Positions 6,748 through 13,513 of a DNA stretch of 13,513 nt are shown one piece after another. The notes under the pieces are model-generated. The model was not told the DNA's origin. It worked only from the letters and a program-made list of their open reading frames with translations, and did no database searches. Location of the stretch: contig JAADHA010000315.1 in assembly GCA_013152105.1 (NCBI GenBank), positions 1 to 13,513 on the forward strand. The letters are read 5' to 3'. The DNA is from Oligoflexia bacterium (lineage in GTDB: Bacteria > Myxococcota_A > UBA796 > UBA2385). A program made the position numbers and the translations under genes. Within the stretch, counting starts at the first letter, position 1, and each line of letters starts with the position of its first letter.

Positions 6748-7704
6748 ATGCGGTTGACGGAACTCATTTCATGCCCGGCCTGTGGCGCCCCCGATGCGTC
6801 GGTGGCGGACGCCGCCGGGATCCACATCTGTCAGCACTGCGGAGTGCGCTATCGGGTCGACCAGGTCGCGGATCGGCCCCCCCAGCCCGTGGTCTTGGCT
6901 GCTCGTCGAAGCGCCTTGGTCGCGGCCATCATCGCGTGTCTGGTGATCTCCGGCGCGGTGGCTTCCGTTTTTTTCCTCACCATTGATAGTGCTGACACCG
7001 CGCCGGTCTCAAGGGCGGCCCCGATGCGCCCGACGCCCGCGACGCCCGTGACGCCCGCGACGCCCGTGACGCCTGCGGTCTCGCCTCCTCCCACCTCGCA
7101 GGCCGCTCCTCCCAAGCCTGGACCGCTGAGCGCCGACCTCGTCGTCTCGGGAGAGCGGCATCTCTCGGCCAATGTCTTCCTCGTCCTGGCCGAGGTCAGG
7201 AACACGTCGGCCGAGGTGATCGGTCAGCCGCAACTGATGCTGGTGCTGCGCGATGCAGATGACCGTGAAGTCGGCCAGCTCAGGGGCTTCGGGGTGCTTC
7301 ATATCGTGGAGCCGGGCCAGACCACGCCAGCCACGATCCTGGTCAAGGACCCACCGGCCTATGACCACTACACGGTCGAGGTGGTCGTGACGAGACCCGT
7401 CTTCGTGCCCGAACAGGCCAGCGGCTTGCGGATAGAGACCCTGCCGGCCGTCGAGGACGCCGTCCAGCACAGCTTTAGCGTGGGTGGCAAGGTCTTCAAT
7501 GACGGTCAGCTTCCGGCCCGTTCGGTGAAGGTCATCGCCATCGGTCGAGACCAGGCCGGCACCATGGTCGGGGTCGACACCGCCTATGTGCCTGGGCAGG
7601 TGCTTGGCGATGGTGGCAGTGGCCGCTTCCAGTTCAGCTACTTGCGCTATGATCAGCGTCCCACTCGCTGGGAGTTCATCGTGACGGGGAGCGTCGCGAA
7701 GTAG
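6748..7704 (+). CDS. Zinc-ribbon, single-TM protein with two FxLYD/DUF3426-like domains
   Basis: The protein has 318 residues. The N-terminus is a four-cysteine zinc ribbon (C9, C12, C28, C31; CPAC and CQHC) like the MJ0042-type finger found in delta- and alphaproteobacterial proteins. One membrane helix follows at about 57-77 with basic residues before it, so the ribbon should be cytoplasmic and the rest periplasmic. A Pro/Thr/Ala linker (93-126) contains an imperfect TPATPV repeat. The C-terminal part holds two similar beta domains, about 130-215 and 238-315, each with a V-N or V-R-N-TS--V / V-FNDGQ-PA-SV strand pattern typical of FxLYD/DUF3426 extracellular modules. Function is unknown; such proteins are often envelope-anchored partners of regulators. 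It lies 12 bp after the GGDEF regulator, suggesting co-expression. ATG at 6748 has its purine run directly adjoining; TTG at 6754 has GGGGG 6 bases upstream and may be the true start. Confidence 0.8.
   Translation: MRLTELISCPACGAPDASVADAAGIHICQHCGVRYRVDQVADRPPQPVVLAARRSALVAAIIACLVISGAVASVFFLTIDSADTAPVSRAAPMRPTPATPVTPATPVTPAVSPPPTSQAAPPKPGPLSADLVVSGERHLSANVFLVLAEVRNTSAEVIGQPQLMLVLRDADDREVGQLRGFGVLHIVEPGQTTPATILVKDPPAYDHYTVEVVVTRPVFVPEQASGLRIETLPAVEDAVQHSFSVGGKVFNDGQLPARSVKVIAIGRDQAGTMVGVDTAYVPGQVLGDGGSGRFQFSYLRYDQRPTRWEFIVTGSVAK
7033..7077 (+). repeat. 18-bp tandem repeat (2.5 copies) coding the TPATPV linker
   Basis: ACGCCCGCGACGCCCGTG occurs twice in a row (7033-7050, 7051-7068), followed by half a third copy with one change. 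It encodes the Thr-Pro-Ala/Val linker between the membrane helix and the periplasmic domains. The near-identity of the DNA copies suggests recent slippage, so linker length may vary between strains. Confidence 0.85.
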
Positions 7705-7716
7705 GGCCCGGCCCAG

Positions 7717-9786
7717 CTATTTCTCGTCGGCACCTTCGGCGCGGGCCTGGGCTTCGGCCGTTTCGGGGTCCATGGTCTCCAGATCGAGTGGGCCGCCTGC
7801 CTGTTTCCCTGCACCTTCCTGGTCTTCCTCGTCCTGGATATAGCGCTGCTCCTTGTAGAGGAGGGCGACCGGGATGAAGAGAATCGCGGTGAGGCCCATG
7901 CAGCCTGCCCAAAATGCGTAGTAGGCGGCGCCCTCCAGCCTGGATCCGGCGGCCGGTGCGTCGCGGCTGACGATGTCGGCGCTGTCCAGCTTGCTGGCAG
8001 CAGGGGCGGAGATCATGCGCCACTCGTAGGTCAGCTCGTCGCCATCGGGATCGAAGCTGGACCCGCCGTCCAGCGCGATCTCGACCGGGCTGTCGGGTGT
8101 GAAGACCAACAACTGGTCGGTGCCGGCGTCGACACGGGGTGCCAGGTTGGTGTCGCTGGCCACCACCGTCGCGGTGGCGGTGGCGGTCTGGCCGGACACC
8201 GTGTAGCGGAACTCCAGGTCGTAGCGACCAGGCAGGTCGGGCACAAAGGTCGGGTTGCGCGTGCTCGCGTCGGCCAATGAGCGGGTGGTGATGGCGCTGC
8301 CGGCGGGAACCTGGCGGATCGTCCAAGCGTAGTGCGTGCGGCCGGCGATGCCGTTCTTTTCACCCGTCGCGTACATCCGCACGGTCTGCCCAGGGGCGGC
8401 GGCGATGAGCTGGCCGCCGTCCGCGGTCGGGCCCTGCTTCGGTGCGGGCGGGGCTTTTTCAGGCAGGGTCGCGCCAGCGGGCATCACCCGGATGTGGACG
8501 GTGTCGGCCTGGGAGACTGTTCCGTCCGAGATGGCCAGGCTGAGCTGGTAGTCACCGGGCACATCGGCCACGAAGTGCGGGGCGGGTACTTCGATGAAGG
8601 CGTTGAGCTGGCTGACCATGATGTTGCCCAGGCTGACGGACATCAGGTAGGCCGCCATGATGATCGACTTCATCTTCTTGGGTGCCTGGGTGTAGCTGAA
8701 CTCCAGGCAGGTCACGCTGACCAGGATCTCGGCGGTCGTCAGGATGGCGTAGGCAAAGAGCTGCCAGGCGATGTTGGGGAAGCCGCCCTGCGAGATGGAG
8801 ATCTCGATCCACGCCGGAATCATGAAGGCGGGCACGGTGATGAAGAAGCCGACGGCGATCTTGCGCAGCGGGGTGAGCTTCCAGAAGCGGTTCACCGTCG
8901 GGTAGATCACATAGGTGAACACGGGGATCAGGGTCAGGATCAGGATCGGGTTGATCGCCTGGATCTGGGAGCTGAGCCACTCGAAGCCCAGGAAGTTGCG
9001 GTTCATCTTTTCGGCTTGGAGCACCCAGGCGCTGCCGGTCTGGTCGAAGAGCGCCCAGAACATGGCGACGAAGAGATAGATGACGATGAGCTTGGACAGC
9101 GCCTTCAGGCCTTTGCCAGACAGGGTCTCTTTCACGAAGCCCAGGCCGCCCGGCGGAATGTGGATGAACACATTGCGTCCCATCCAGAACAGGATCGTGG
9201 CGAGCAGCATCAGCAGGCCGGGGACGCCAAAGGCGTAGTGCGGGCCGTAGTTGTCGAGCAGCCAGGGGGTCAACATGGTGCTGACGAAGGCGCCGAGGTT
9301 GATGGCCAGGTAGAACCAGTTGAAGATCTTCTCGAGCAGGTGCTGGTTGCTTTTTCCGAACTGGTCACCGACGTGGGCACTCACACAGGGCTTGATGCCT
9401 CCGCTGCCAATGGCGATCAGCGTCAGTCCCAGGCTCAGTCCCAGGCGCGTGTCGTCCAAGGCCAGGGTCAGGTGGCCCAGGACGTAGACCAGGGACAGCG
9501 ACAGGATCGTCTTGTACTTGCCCAGGAATGCGTCGCTGATCAGCGCGCCCAGGGCGGGGAAGAAGTACACCGCCGAAGTGAAGAGGTGGTAGTTCTCCAT
9601 CGCCTGGGTCGTGACCATGCCGTCGGCCTGACCGGTGCTGTCCAGCAGGTATTTGGTCATGAAGATGACCAGGATCCCCTTCATGCCGTAGAAGCTGAAC
9701 CGTTCCGCGGCTTCATTGGTCACGATGTAGGGGATGCCCCTGGGCATCTTGTCGGTGGCGACAGGGGCGCTGCGGTACTGGGCCAT
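7717..9786 (-). CDS. POT/PTR2-family peptide transporter with PKD-like periplasmic insert
   Basis: The protein has 689 residues. POT proteins use the proton gradient to import di- and tripeptides. The helix 1 signature ExxERFSFYG is intact (E25, E28, R29), as are the helix 4/5 block GSGGIKPCVSAHVGDQF (127-143) and FWALFDQTGSAW (243-254). I count 12 membrane helices: about 17-48, 66-88, 90-110, 115-135, 153-177, 183-203, 232-252, 277-300, 308-330, 338-363, 374-398 and 621-645. The two extra helices that most bacterial POT proteins have between helices 6 and 7 are absent. Between helices 11 and 12 lies an extra segment of about 220 residues (400-620) with PKD/REJ-like strand patterns, including LDGGSSFDPDGDELTYEWR (572-590). 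A short acidic tail follows helix 12. The start ATG lies 39 bp after rsgA and has only a weak ribosome site. The gene ends the operon and is convergent with the zinc-ribbon gene, 12 bp away. Confidence 0.93.
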   Translation of the reverse strand: MAQYRSAPVATDKMPRGIPYIVTNEAAERFSFYGMKGILVIFMTKYLLDSTGQADGMVTTQAMENYHLFTSAVYFFPALGALISDAFLGKYKTILSLSLVYVLGHLTLALDDTRLGLSLGLTLIAIGSGGIKPCVSAHVGDQFGKSNQHLLEKIFNWFYLAINLGAFVSTMLTPWLLDNYGPHYAFGVPGLLMLLATILFWMGRNVFIHIPPGGLGFVKETLSGKGLKALSKLIVIYLFVAMFWALFDQTGSAWVLQAEKMNRNFLGFEWLSSQIQAINPILILTLIPVFTYVIYPTVNRFWKLTPLRKIAVGFFITVPAFMIPAWIEISISQGGFPNIAWQLFAYAILTTAEILVSVTCLEFSYTQAPKKMKSIIMAAYLMSVSLGNIMVSQLNAFIEVPAPHFVADVPGDYQLSLAISDGTVSQADTVHIRVMPAGATLPEKAPPAPKQGPTADGGQLIAAAPGQTVRMYATGEKNGIAGRTHYAWTIRQVPAGSAITTRSLADASTRNPTFVPDLPGRYDLEFRYTVSGQTATATATVVASDTNLAPRVDAGTDQLLVFTPDSPVEIALDGGSSFDPDGDELTYEWRMISAPAASKLDSADIVSRDAPAAGSRLEGAAYYAFWAGCMGLTAILFIPVALLYKEQRYIQDEEDQEGAGKQAGGPLDLETMDPETAEAQARAEGADEK

Positions 9787-9825
9787 GAGTGGTCTCGTTG
9801 TTCTCTTCGCGCGAGCTTTCGGCGC

Positions 9826-10767
9826 TCAGCGGGCGGTCTTTGGCAGGTCCGCGAGCAGGCGAAGGTAGGTGTCGTAGCGGGCCGAGGCGATCTGTCCCTG
9901 GGCGACCGCCTGCTTGACGGCGCAGTCGGCTTGGGGCTCGGCGTCGTGTACGCAGTCGGCGTAGCGACAGTGGCAGTCATCGAATTCGGGGAAGCCATGC
10001 CGCAGTTGGGTGTGGGTCAGGCCGATGAGGCCAAAGGCACGGACGCCAGGGGTGTCGATGATGTGGGTGCCATCGGGCAGGGCGTGCAGTGCTGAGGATG
10101 TGGTGGTGTGACGCCCCTTGCCGTCGCCCTGGCGCACGTCGCCGATGTCGGCCGTGGCCGTGCCGATCAGGGCGTTGAGCAGGCTGGACTTGCCGACTCC
10201 TGAGTGCCCGACAAAGGCGCAGGTGCGGCCGGAGATGACCGAGCCAAGCTGTGGGATGCCTTGGCCATGGTGGGCCGAGCAGAGGACCACCGGCAGCCCC
10301 AGATCTCGATAGGGGGCGAGGTCTTCCTTCAAGTCCTCCAGCAGCTTGGGTGTGCGCAGCAGGTCGATCTTGTTGATGACCAACACCGGGCGCGCGCCGC
10401 CGCGCTGGATGGCGAGGAGGTAGCGGTCGACCAGACGCAGCTTCAGACTGGGGCGGCGGGTCGCGCAGACGATGACGACATCGTCGACATTGGCGACGAT
10501 GACCCGCTCGATGTGCGGGTCCATGGGGTCGGGGCGTGACAGCGTCGTCCGGCGAGGCAGGACCCGGGTGACCAGCGGAGGCGCGGCGGGCCGCTGGGTG
10601 ATGACGACCCGGTCACCGACCGCCAGAGCCGTGCGTTGGACCCGCGCGAGGTCGGCGGCGAGCGCGCAGCTCAGGGTGCGCCCATCGGCCAGCCAGGTCT
10701 CGCAGGCGGCACGGGTGATCGCCACGACCGTGCCGGTGAGAGGCTGTGGGTCGGGATCGCCTGTCAA
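9826..10767 (-). CDS. rsgA: Ribosome small subunit-dependent GTPase RsgA
   Basis: RsgA (YjeQ) is a circularly permuted GTPase that checks late assembly of the 30S ribosomal subunit. Numbering from the longest frame (TTG at 10800, 324 residues): an OB-fold spans about 20-90; G4 NKID (143-146) comes before G1 GHSGVGKS (198-205) and G3 DTPG (249-252), the permuted order that defines the family. The C-terminal zinc knuckle uses C276 or C278, C283, H285 and C293. KGRHTTT (228-234) is the G2-like switch. I prefer TTG at 10767 as the start (313 residues): it overlaps the previous gene's TGA as TTGA, and a GAGG lies about 9 bases upstream, whereas TTG at 10800 has no ribosome site. Full length and all motifs are present. 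Fixed context: hotdog-like gene before it, POT transporter after it. Confidence 0.95.
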   Translation of the reverse strand: MTGDPDPQPLTGTVVAITRAACETWLADGRTLSCALAADLARVQRTALAVGDRVVITQRPAAPPLVTRVLPRRTTLSRPDPMDPHIERVIVANVDDVVIVCATRRPSLKLRLVDRYLLAIQRGGARPVLVINKIDLLRTPKLLEDLKEDLAPYRDLGLPVVLCSAHHGQGIPQLGSVISGRTCAFVGHSGVGKSSLLNALIGTATADIGDVRQGDGKGRHTTTSSALHALPDGTHIIDTPGVRAFGLIGLTHTQLRHGFPEFDDCHCRYADCVHDAEPQADCAVKQAVAQGQIASARYDTYLRLLADLPKTAR

Positions 10768-11246
10768 CTCAGTGGCCCTCGGGGCTCGCTTCGTCCCCAA
10801 GCGCCGGTCTGGGTGCTCTCGTAGAACACCCGGTCACCCTGGCGGTAACAGAAGTCGTAGTCGAAGAACCAGGTCCCTCGGATCTGCCGGCGGCGCTTCT
10901 CTTGCAAGGTGGCCGTGGCGGGGGGCCCGATGACGCCCATGCTGGGAAAGCGGGCCTTGCGCAAGTGGGTTCCGAAGCCGACCCAGCCCTGGGTCGCCCG
11001 AAGCCCGGCGCAGTAGGTGGCGTGGATCTGTCCCAGGGTACTCGTGACCTGCACGGCGATGGCGCCGGGGAAGTGCTTGTCGTGGCCGGGCCAGGGGCGT
11101 TGGGCCTGCACCAGTGGGCCCAGGCGGGTGGTGTCGATCCACGCCACGACACGGCCGCGGTCGACATCGAGTTCTAGCAGGTCGTGGATGTACCAGGCGC
11201 TTGGCTCATACAGGCACTCTTCGGCGAAGTCAGGAGGGATCGGCAT
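10764..11246 (-). CDS. Hotdog-fold-like protein (FabZ/thioesterase-like), function uncertain
   Basis: The protein has 160 residues and resembles FabZ-type hotdog proteins, which act on acyl-thioesters. The block GHDKHFPGAIAVQV (54-67) matches the HFPG-PG signature region of 3-hydroxyacyl-ACP dehydratases and starts the long central helix. H58 matches the catalytic His, but the helix residue that is Glu in FabZ appears to be Gln66 here. Later strands ARFPSMGVIGPPATATL (98-114) and GTWFFDYDFCYRQGDRVFYESTQTGAW (124-150) fit the antiparallel sheet, with a typical EST-T-AW end strand. The Gln makes true dehydratase activity doubtful; a thioesterase or acyl-binding role is possible. ATG at 11246 has GGAG 6 bases upstream. 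It begins 24 bp after the channel gene and overlaps rsgA by 4 bp if rsgA starts at 10767. Confidence is high that the gene is real, moderate for the fold. Confidence 0.8.
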   Translation of the reverse strand: MPIPPDFAEECLYEPSAWYIHDLLELDVDRGRVVAWIDTTRLGPLVQAQRPWPGHDKHFPGAIAVQVTSTLGQIHATYCAGLRATQGWVGFGTHLRKARFPSMGVIGPPATATLQEKRRRQIRGTWFFDYDFCYRQGDRVFYESTQTGAWGRSEPRGPLS

Positions 11247-11270
11247 CGGCGGCTCCGGCGGCGACGCGGC

Positions 11271-12704
11271 TTATAGCTTCACGGGGTGGCGGCTGATGAC
11301 GAAGACCTGGTCTTCGGCCCGCACCAGCATGTCGCTGTCTGGGTTCACGATTGTGTCCTGCCCGGCGCGGTCCAGCGAGACCAACACGGCGCCATGGTCT
11401 CGCTTGAGTTCTTGGTGGAGGACCAGCACGGTCGCGCCGTTGAGGCGCTCGGGCACGGTCAAGCTGAAGATGGCGTTGCCGCTGGTGGTGGTCAACAGGT
11501 CACCGATGACCGCGGCCATGCCCCGGCTGCGGCCGAAGGAACCCATCAGCGCACCCGCGAACCAGTCGCGGATCACCACCGCTTCTACGCCGGACATCTG
11601 GAGCAGGTCTTCGTGCTGGCCGTTGATCAGCTCGCAGCAGACATAGATGCCCTCCGCCAATTTCTCGACGGTCAACGCGGCGAGGACGGCGCGGGCGTCG
11701 CGGTCGGCGTCGGGTCTGTCGCCGGTCATATCGGTGAGAATGATCACGGCATGTGCCTGTGGGATCCCCAATTTCTCCAGCACATCGACGCAGGTGTAGT
11801 CGGCGCGTTTGAAGTGCAGGCGGTCGTGACGGCTGCGCAGGTCGGCCAGCTCGGGTGGCTCGTGCTGTGCCTCGAAGACGACCACCACCGAGTGGTTGGC
11901 CTCTCCGGGGCCCAGCAGCTCGCGGAGCATGGTCGGTCCGGCCGGGTTCCACCCGAAGACCAGGATGTGATCGTTCAGCTCGCCGATGTTGATCACATCG
12001 AACTCCATGCGCTCGGTGAGGGCGGCCGCCATCGTGGCCGAGATGGTGCCGACGAAGATGCCGAAGACCGTCAGGCCGCCGAGCATCAGCGTGAAGGTGA
12101 CGACGCGACCGGTGTGGCTGGTGGGTGCGCCCACGACGGGATCGGCCGCCACCAGGGTGAACAGGGAATACCAGATGGCCCCGGGCAGGCCGTGGGGATC
12201 CAGGCCCTGGGCGTCGACGGCGATCGAGTTGGTGCTTGCGTGCAGGACGACCGCGGCCACCAGCACCATGGTGACGCTCAGGGTCGCCATGATGGTCAGC
12301 TCGGAGCGATTGCTGCGCAGCAGGCCACCCAGAACACGCATTCGGCGATTGAGCAGCACGCCGGCCCGGAAGAGCCGCAGCAGCATCAACACGCGAAACA
12401 GCCGCAGGGGTCGGTACAGGGGCAGGATGGCCAGCAGGTCGACGCTGTAGTGCAGGAAGAACGTGCGCTTGCGTGGCGCCACCCAGAAGCGCAGGGACAG
12501 CTCGATGGCAAAGACCACCGCGGTCGCGTCGCTGATGCGCGCGAAGACCGGTTCGATCCGCATCCCGCGCGTAGCTTCCTCGGCCAGCACCGCCAGGACG
12601 GCGGTGGCGATCAGCCCGATGAGCACCAGCTCGCTGTAGGGGTGGTGCAGGAAGCGGTCCACCGCACGGCGCGCGGAGGTACTTTTCGATGGGGACGGGT
12701 CCAG
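11271..12704 (-). CDS. Voltage-sensor-type ion channel with RCK/TrkA domains and non-GYG pore
   Basis: The protein has 477 residues from the chosen start. Six membrane segments form a voltage-gated-channel layout: S1 about 24-42, S2 58-76, S3 82-97, S4 98-115 with Arg at every third place (R98, R101, R104, R110, R113), S5 136-156, pore helix and filter 174-194, S6 202-226. The filter region reads TLVAADPVVGAP (184-195), not TVGYGD. After S6 a linker (229-245) leads to a TrkA-N/RCK Rossmann domain (246-400; HILVFGWNPAGP, then VVVVFEAQ and RLHFKRADYT) and a TrkA-C-like end (about 410-477). The A-D filter is reminiscent of the CASTOR/POLLUX (DMI1) channel group, so potassium selectivity should not be assumed. 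No ATG is available: CTG at 12704 has GGAG 5 bases upstream; GTG at 12662 (463 residues) has none. First gene of the leftward operon that includes rsgA. Confidence 0.88.
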   Translation of the reverse strand: MDPSPSKSTSARRAVDRFLHHPYSELVLIGLIATAVLAVLAEEATRGMRIEPVFARISDATAVVFAIELSLRFWVAPRKRTFFLHYSVDLLAILPLYRPLRLFRVLMLLRLFRAGVLLNRRMRVLGGLLRSNRSELTIMATLSVTMVLVAAVVLHASTNSIAVDAQGLDPHGLPGAIWYSLFTLVAADPVVGAPTSHTGRVVTFTLMLGGLTVFGIFVGTISATMAAALTERMEFDVINIGELNDHILVFGWNPAGPTMLRELLGPGEANHSVVVVFEAQHEPPELADLRSRHDRLHFKRADYTCVDVLEKLGIPQAHAVIILTDMTGDRPDADRDARAVLAALTVEKLAEGIYVCCELINGQHEDLLQMSGVEAVVIRDWFAGALMGSFGRSRGMAAVIGDLLTTTSGNAIFSLTVPERLNGATVLVLHQELKRDHGAVLVSLDRAGQDTIVNPDSDMLVRAEDQVFVISRHPVKL

Positions 12705-12835
12705 GGTGGCTCCGGTGAGGGGCGGAGCATAGCGTTGCGGGCGCCGCTCGCCCTTGTCCCCAGTCCTGTCCCCAGCTCTGTCCCCGCCGCTCTGTCGTAG
12801 AATGCTGCGCAACCGCCATTCTCCCGAGCCGCCGC
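12705..12835. promoter_or_regulatory. Divergent intergenic region, channel operon versus caspase gene
   Basis: These 131 bp must hold both promoters. It contains three 12-bp repeats at 12755-12790 and a TAGAAT at 12798-12803 that could be a -10 box for the rightward caspase-like gene. No clear -35 box accompanies it. If the channel gene instead used an upstream TTG, its N-terminal coding would cover part of this region. Confidence 0.45.
12755..12790. repeat. Three 12-bp direct repeats around GTCCCC
   Basis: GTCCCC occurs at 12756, 12768 and 12780, spaced exactly 12 bp, each preceded by TT or CT; the first two are followed by AG. About one helical turn apart, they would lie on nearly the same face of the DNA, as regulator sites often do. 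Confidence 0.6.
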
Positions 12836-13513
12836 ATGCGCACCCTCTTCTCCCTGTGCCTGCTCTTATCCCTGCTCTTGTCGCTGCCCGCCGTCGCGGC
12901 AGCCCCCGTGAGCTGGCCGTCCCTGTCGACGCCCCCAGCGACTTCTGCGGGGGACGGCAGCAAGGACGCGGCGCTGGTGATCGGGATCGAGGACTACGCG
13001 TTCGCCCAGGACCTCCCCGGCGCGCGGCAGAACGCACTGGACTGGATGCAGTGGCTGCAGAAGACCCGGGGCGTGCCGGTGGTGAAGCCGCTGCTCAACA
13101 ACAACGCGACGAAAGAGGAGATTCTGGACGCGGCTGCCAAGGTGGCGGGCCTGGTTCAGCCGGGCGGGCGGATGTGGGTGGTGTTCATCGGCCACGGCGC
13201 GCCCTCGCGGGCGGGGGACGACGGCCTGCTGGTGGGGGTGGACGCGCAACAGACGGCCCTGAGCCTGGAAGCTCGGGCGGTCCCGCAGCAGCAACTGCTG
13301 ACGACGATCAAGCGCGCGCTCCCGGCCGGGGCCGAGACCGTGATGGTGGTGGACGCGTGCTTCTCGGGGAAGACCGCCTCGGGGGATCTGGCGCCGGGGC
13401 TTGGGTCCTTCAAGCCGGTGGCGAACCAGTTGTACCCCTTGCAAGTGACGGCGCTTACGGCGGGGAAAAGCGACGAGTACGCGGGTCCGTTGAGCGACGG
13501 CAGCCGTCCGGCC
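12836..13513 (+). CDS. Exported caspase-family (C14-like) protein, partial (3' end beyond window)
   Basis: The frame is open from ATG at 12836 to the right edge: 226 codons, C-terminus missing. Residues 3-22 are a signal peptide (leucine-rich core, cleavage near AVAA|AP at 19-23), followed by a Pro/Ser/Thr linker to residue 41. The caspase-like fold then begins with ALVIGIEDY (46-54). Catalytic His120 sits in VVFIGHGAP (116-123) and catalytic Cys175 in VMVVDACFSG (169-178); both dyad residues and their usual hydrophobic strands are intact. DDGLLVGVDA (128-137) fits the region between them. Bacterial metacaspase-like proteases cleave after basic residues or act in regulated proteolysis; this one appears exported, so it would act in the periplasm or outside. 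Its target and C-terminal domains are not visible. The ribosome site is weak. It is divergent from the ion-channel operon. Confidence 0.9.
   Translation, partial: MRTLFSLCLLLSLLLSLPAVAAAPVSWPSLSTPPATSAGDGSKDAALVIGIEDYAFAQDLPGARQNALDWMQWLQKTRGVPVVKPLLNNNATKEEILDAAAKVAGLVQPGGRMWVVFIGHGAPSRAGDDGLLVGVDAQQTALSLEARAVPQQQLLTTIKRALPAGAETVMVVDACFSGKTASGDLAPGLGSFKPVANQLYPLQVTALTAGKSDEYAGPLSDGSRPA

Noticed and set aside
7690..7740. Possible terminator between the convergent genes
   Set aside because: Only 12 bp lie between the stop codons and I find no stable hairpin with a T-run; GGGCCCGGCCC is G+C-rich but lacks one.
8332..10095. 587-residue open frame on the plus strand opposite the POT transporter
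   Set aside because: Very rich in H, D, G, Q and V with no hydrophobic segments or domain; it is the complement of transmembrane codons and crosses the transporter/rsgA boundary.
11286..12800. 504-residue open frame on the plus strand opposite the ion channel
   Set aside because: Same compositional signature of an antisense shadow (Q-, H-, D-rich); the minus strand has voltage sensor, pore and RCK motifs in order.

Overview
The window is G+C-rich, compact, Gram-negative-type bacterial DNA: third codon positions are mostly G/C, intergenic gaps are short, and several proteins carry signal peptides. The gene mix resembles Myxococcota or another former deltaproteobacterial lineage such as Bradymonadia. 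It combines an ECF-like sigma factor inside an operon of exported proteins, a multidomain GGDEF regulator, a zinc-ribbon/FxLYD-type membrane protein and an exported caspase-like protein. There is no rRNA or other marker gene, so this placement is an inference. I see no tRNA, rRNA, CRISPR array, insertion sequence or phage gene.

Region A (1-5055, minus strand) is one probable six-gene operon read right to left: a SAM methyltransferase, a GlcD/Dld-type FAD oxidoreductase, an exported beta-barrel-like protein, a second exported protein of unknown family, a short sigma-70 factor, and a protein built of an exact 64-residue tandem repeat that runs off the left edge. Gaps are 9-63 bp, and one stop codon abuts the next gene's Shine-Dalgarno sequence. 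The last four genes look like a cell-envelope regulatory module, but their function is unknown.

Region B (5056-7704) holds a divergent promoter region with a perfect 8+8 bp palindrome. It is followed on the plus strand by a 495-residue Hpt-REC-REC-GGDEF regulator and, 12 bp later, a zinc-ribbon/membrane/FxLYD-like protein. The regulator appears to have lost every phosphotransfer residue (Hpt His, both REC Asp) and carries GGDSF instead of GGDEF, while keeping its c-di-GMP inhibitory RxxD site.

Region C (7717-12704, minus strand) is a second four-gene operon: a voltage-sensor plus RCK ion channel with a non-GYG filter, a small hotdog-fold-like protein, the ribosome-assembly GTPase RsgA, and a POT-family peptide transporter with about 220 residues of PKD-like sequence inserted between its last two membrane helices. 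It ends 12 bp from the convergent region B genes.

Region D (12705-13513) is a divergent intergenic region with three 12-bp GTCCCC repeats, followed by the start of an exported caspase-family protein cut by the right edge.

No complete, recognisably new defence or biosynthetic system is visible. The strongest leads are the apparently phospho-dead GGDEF regulator, the PKD-inserted peptide transporter, the atypical channel pore, and the sigma/64-residue-repeat/exported-protein module. All family calls were made by reading motifs by eye; no database search was run.
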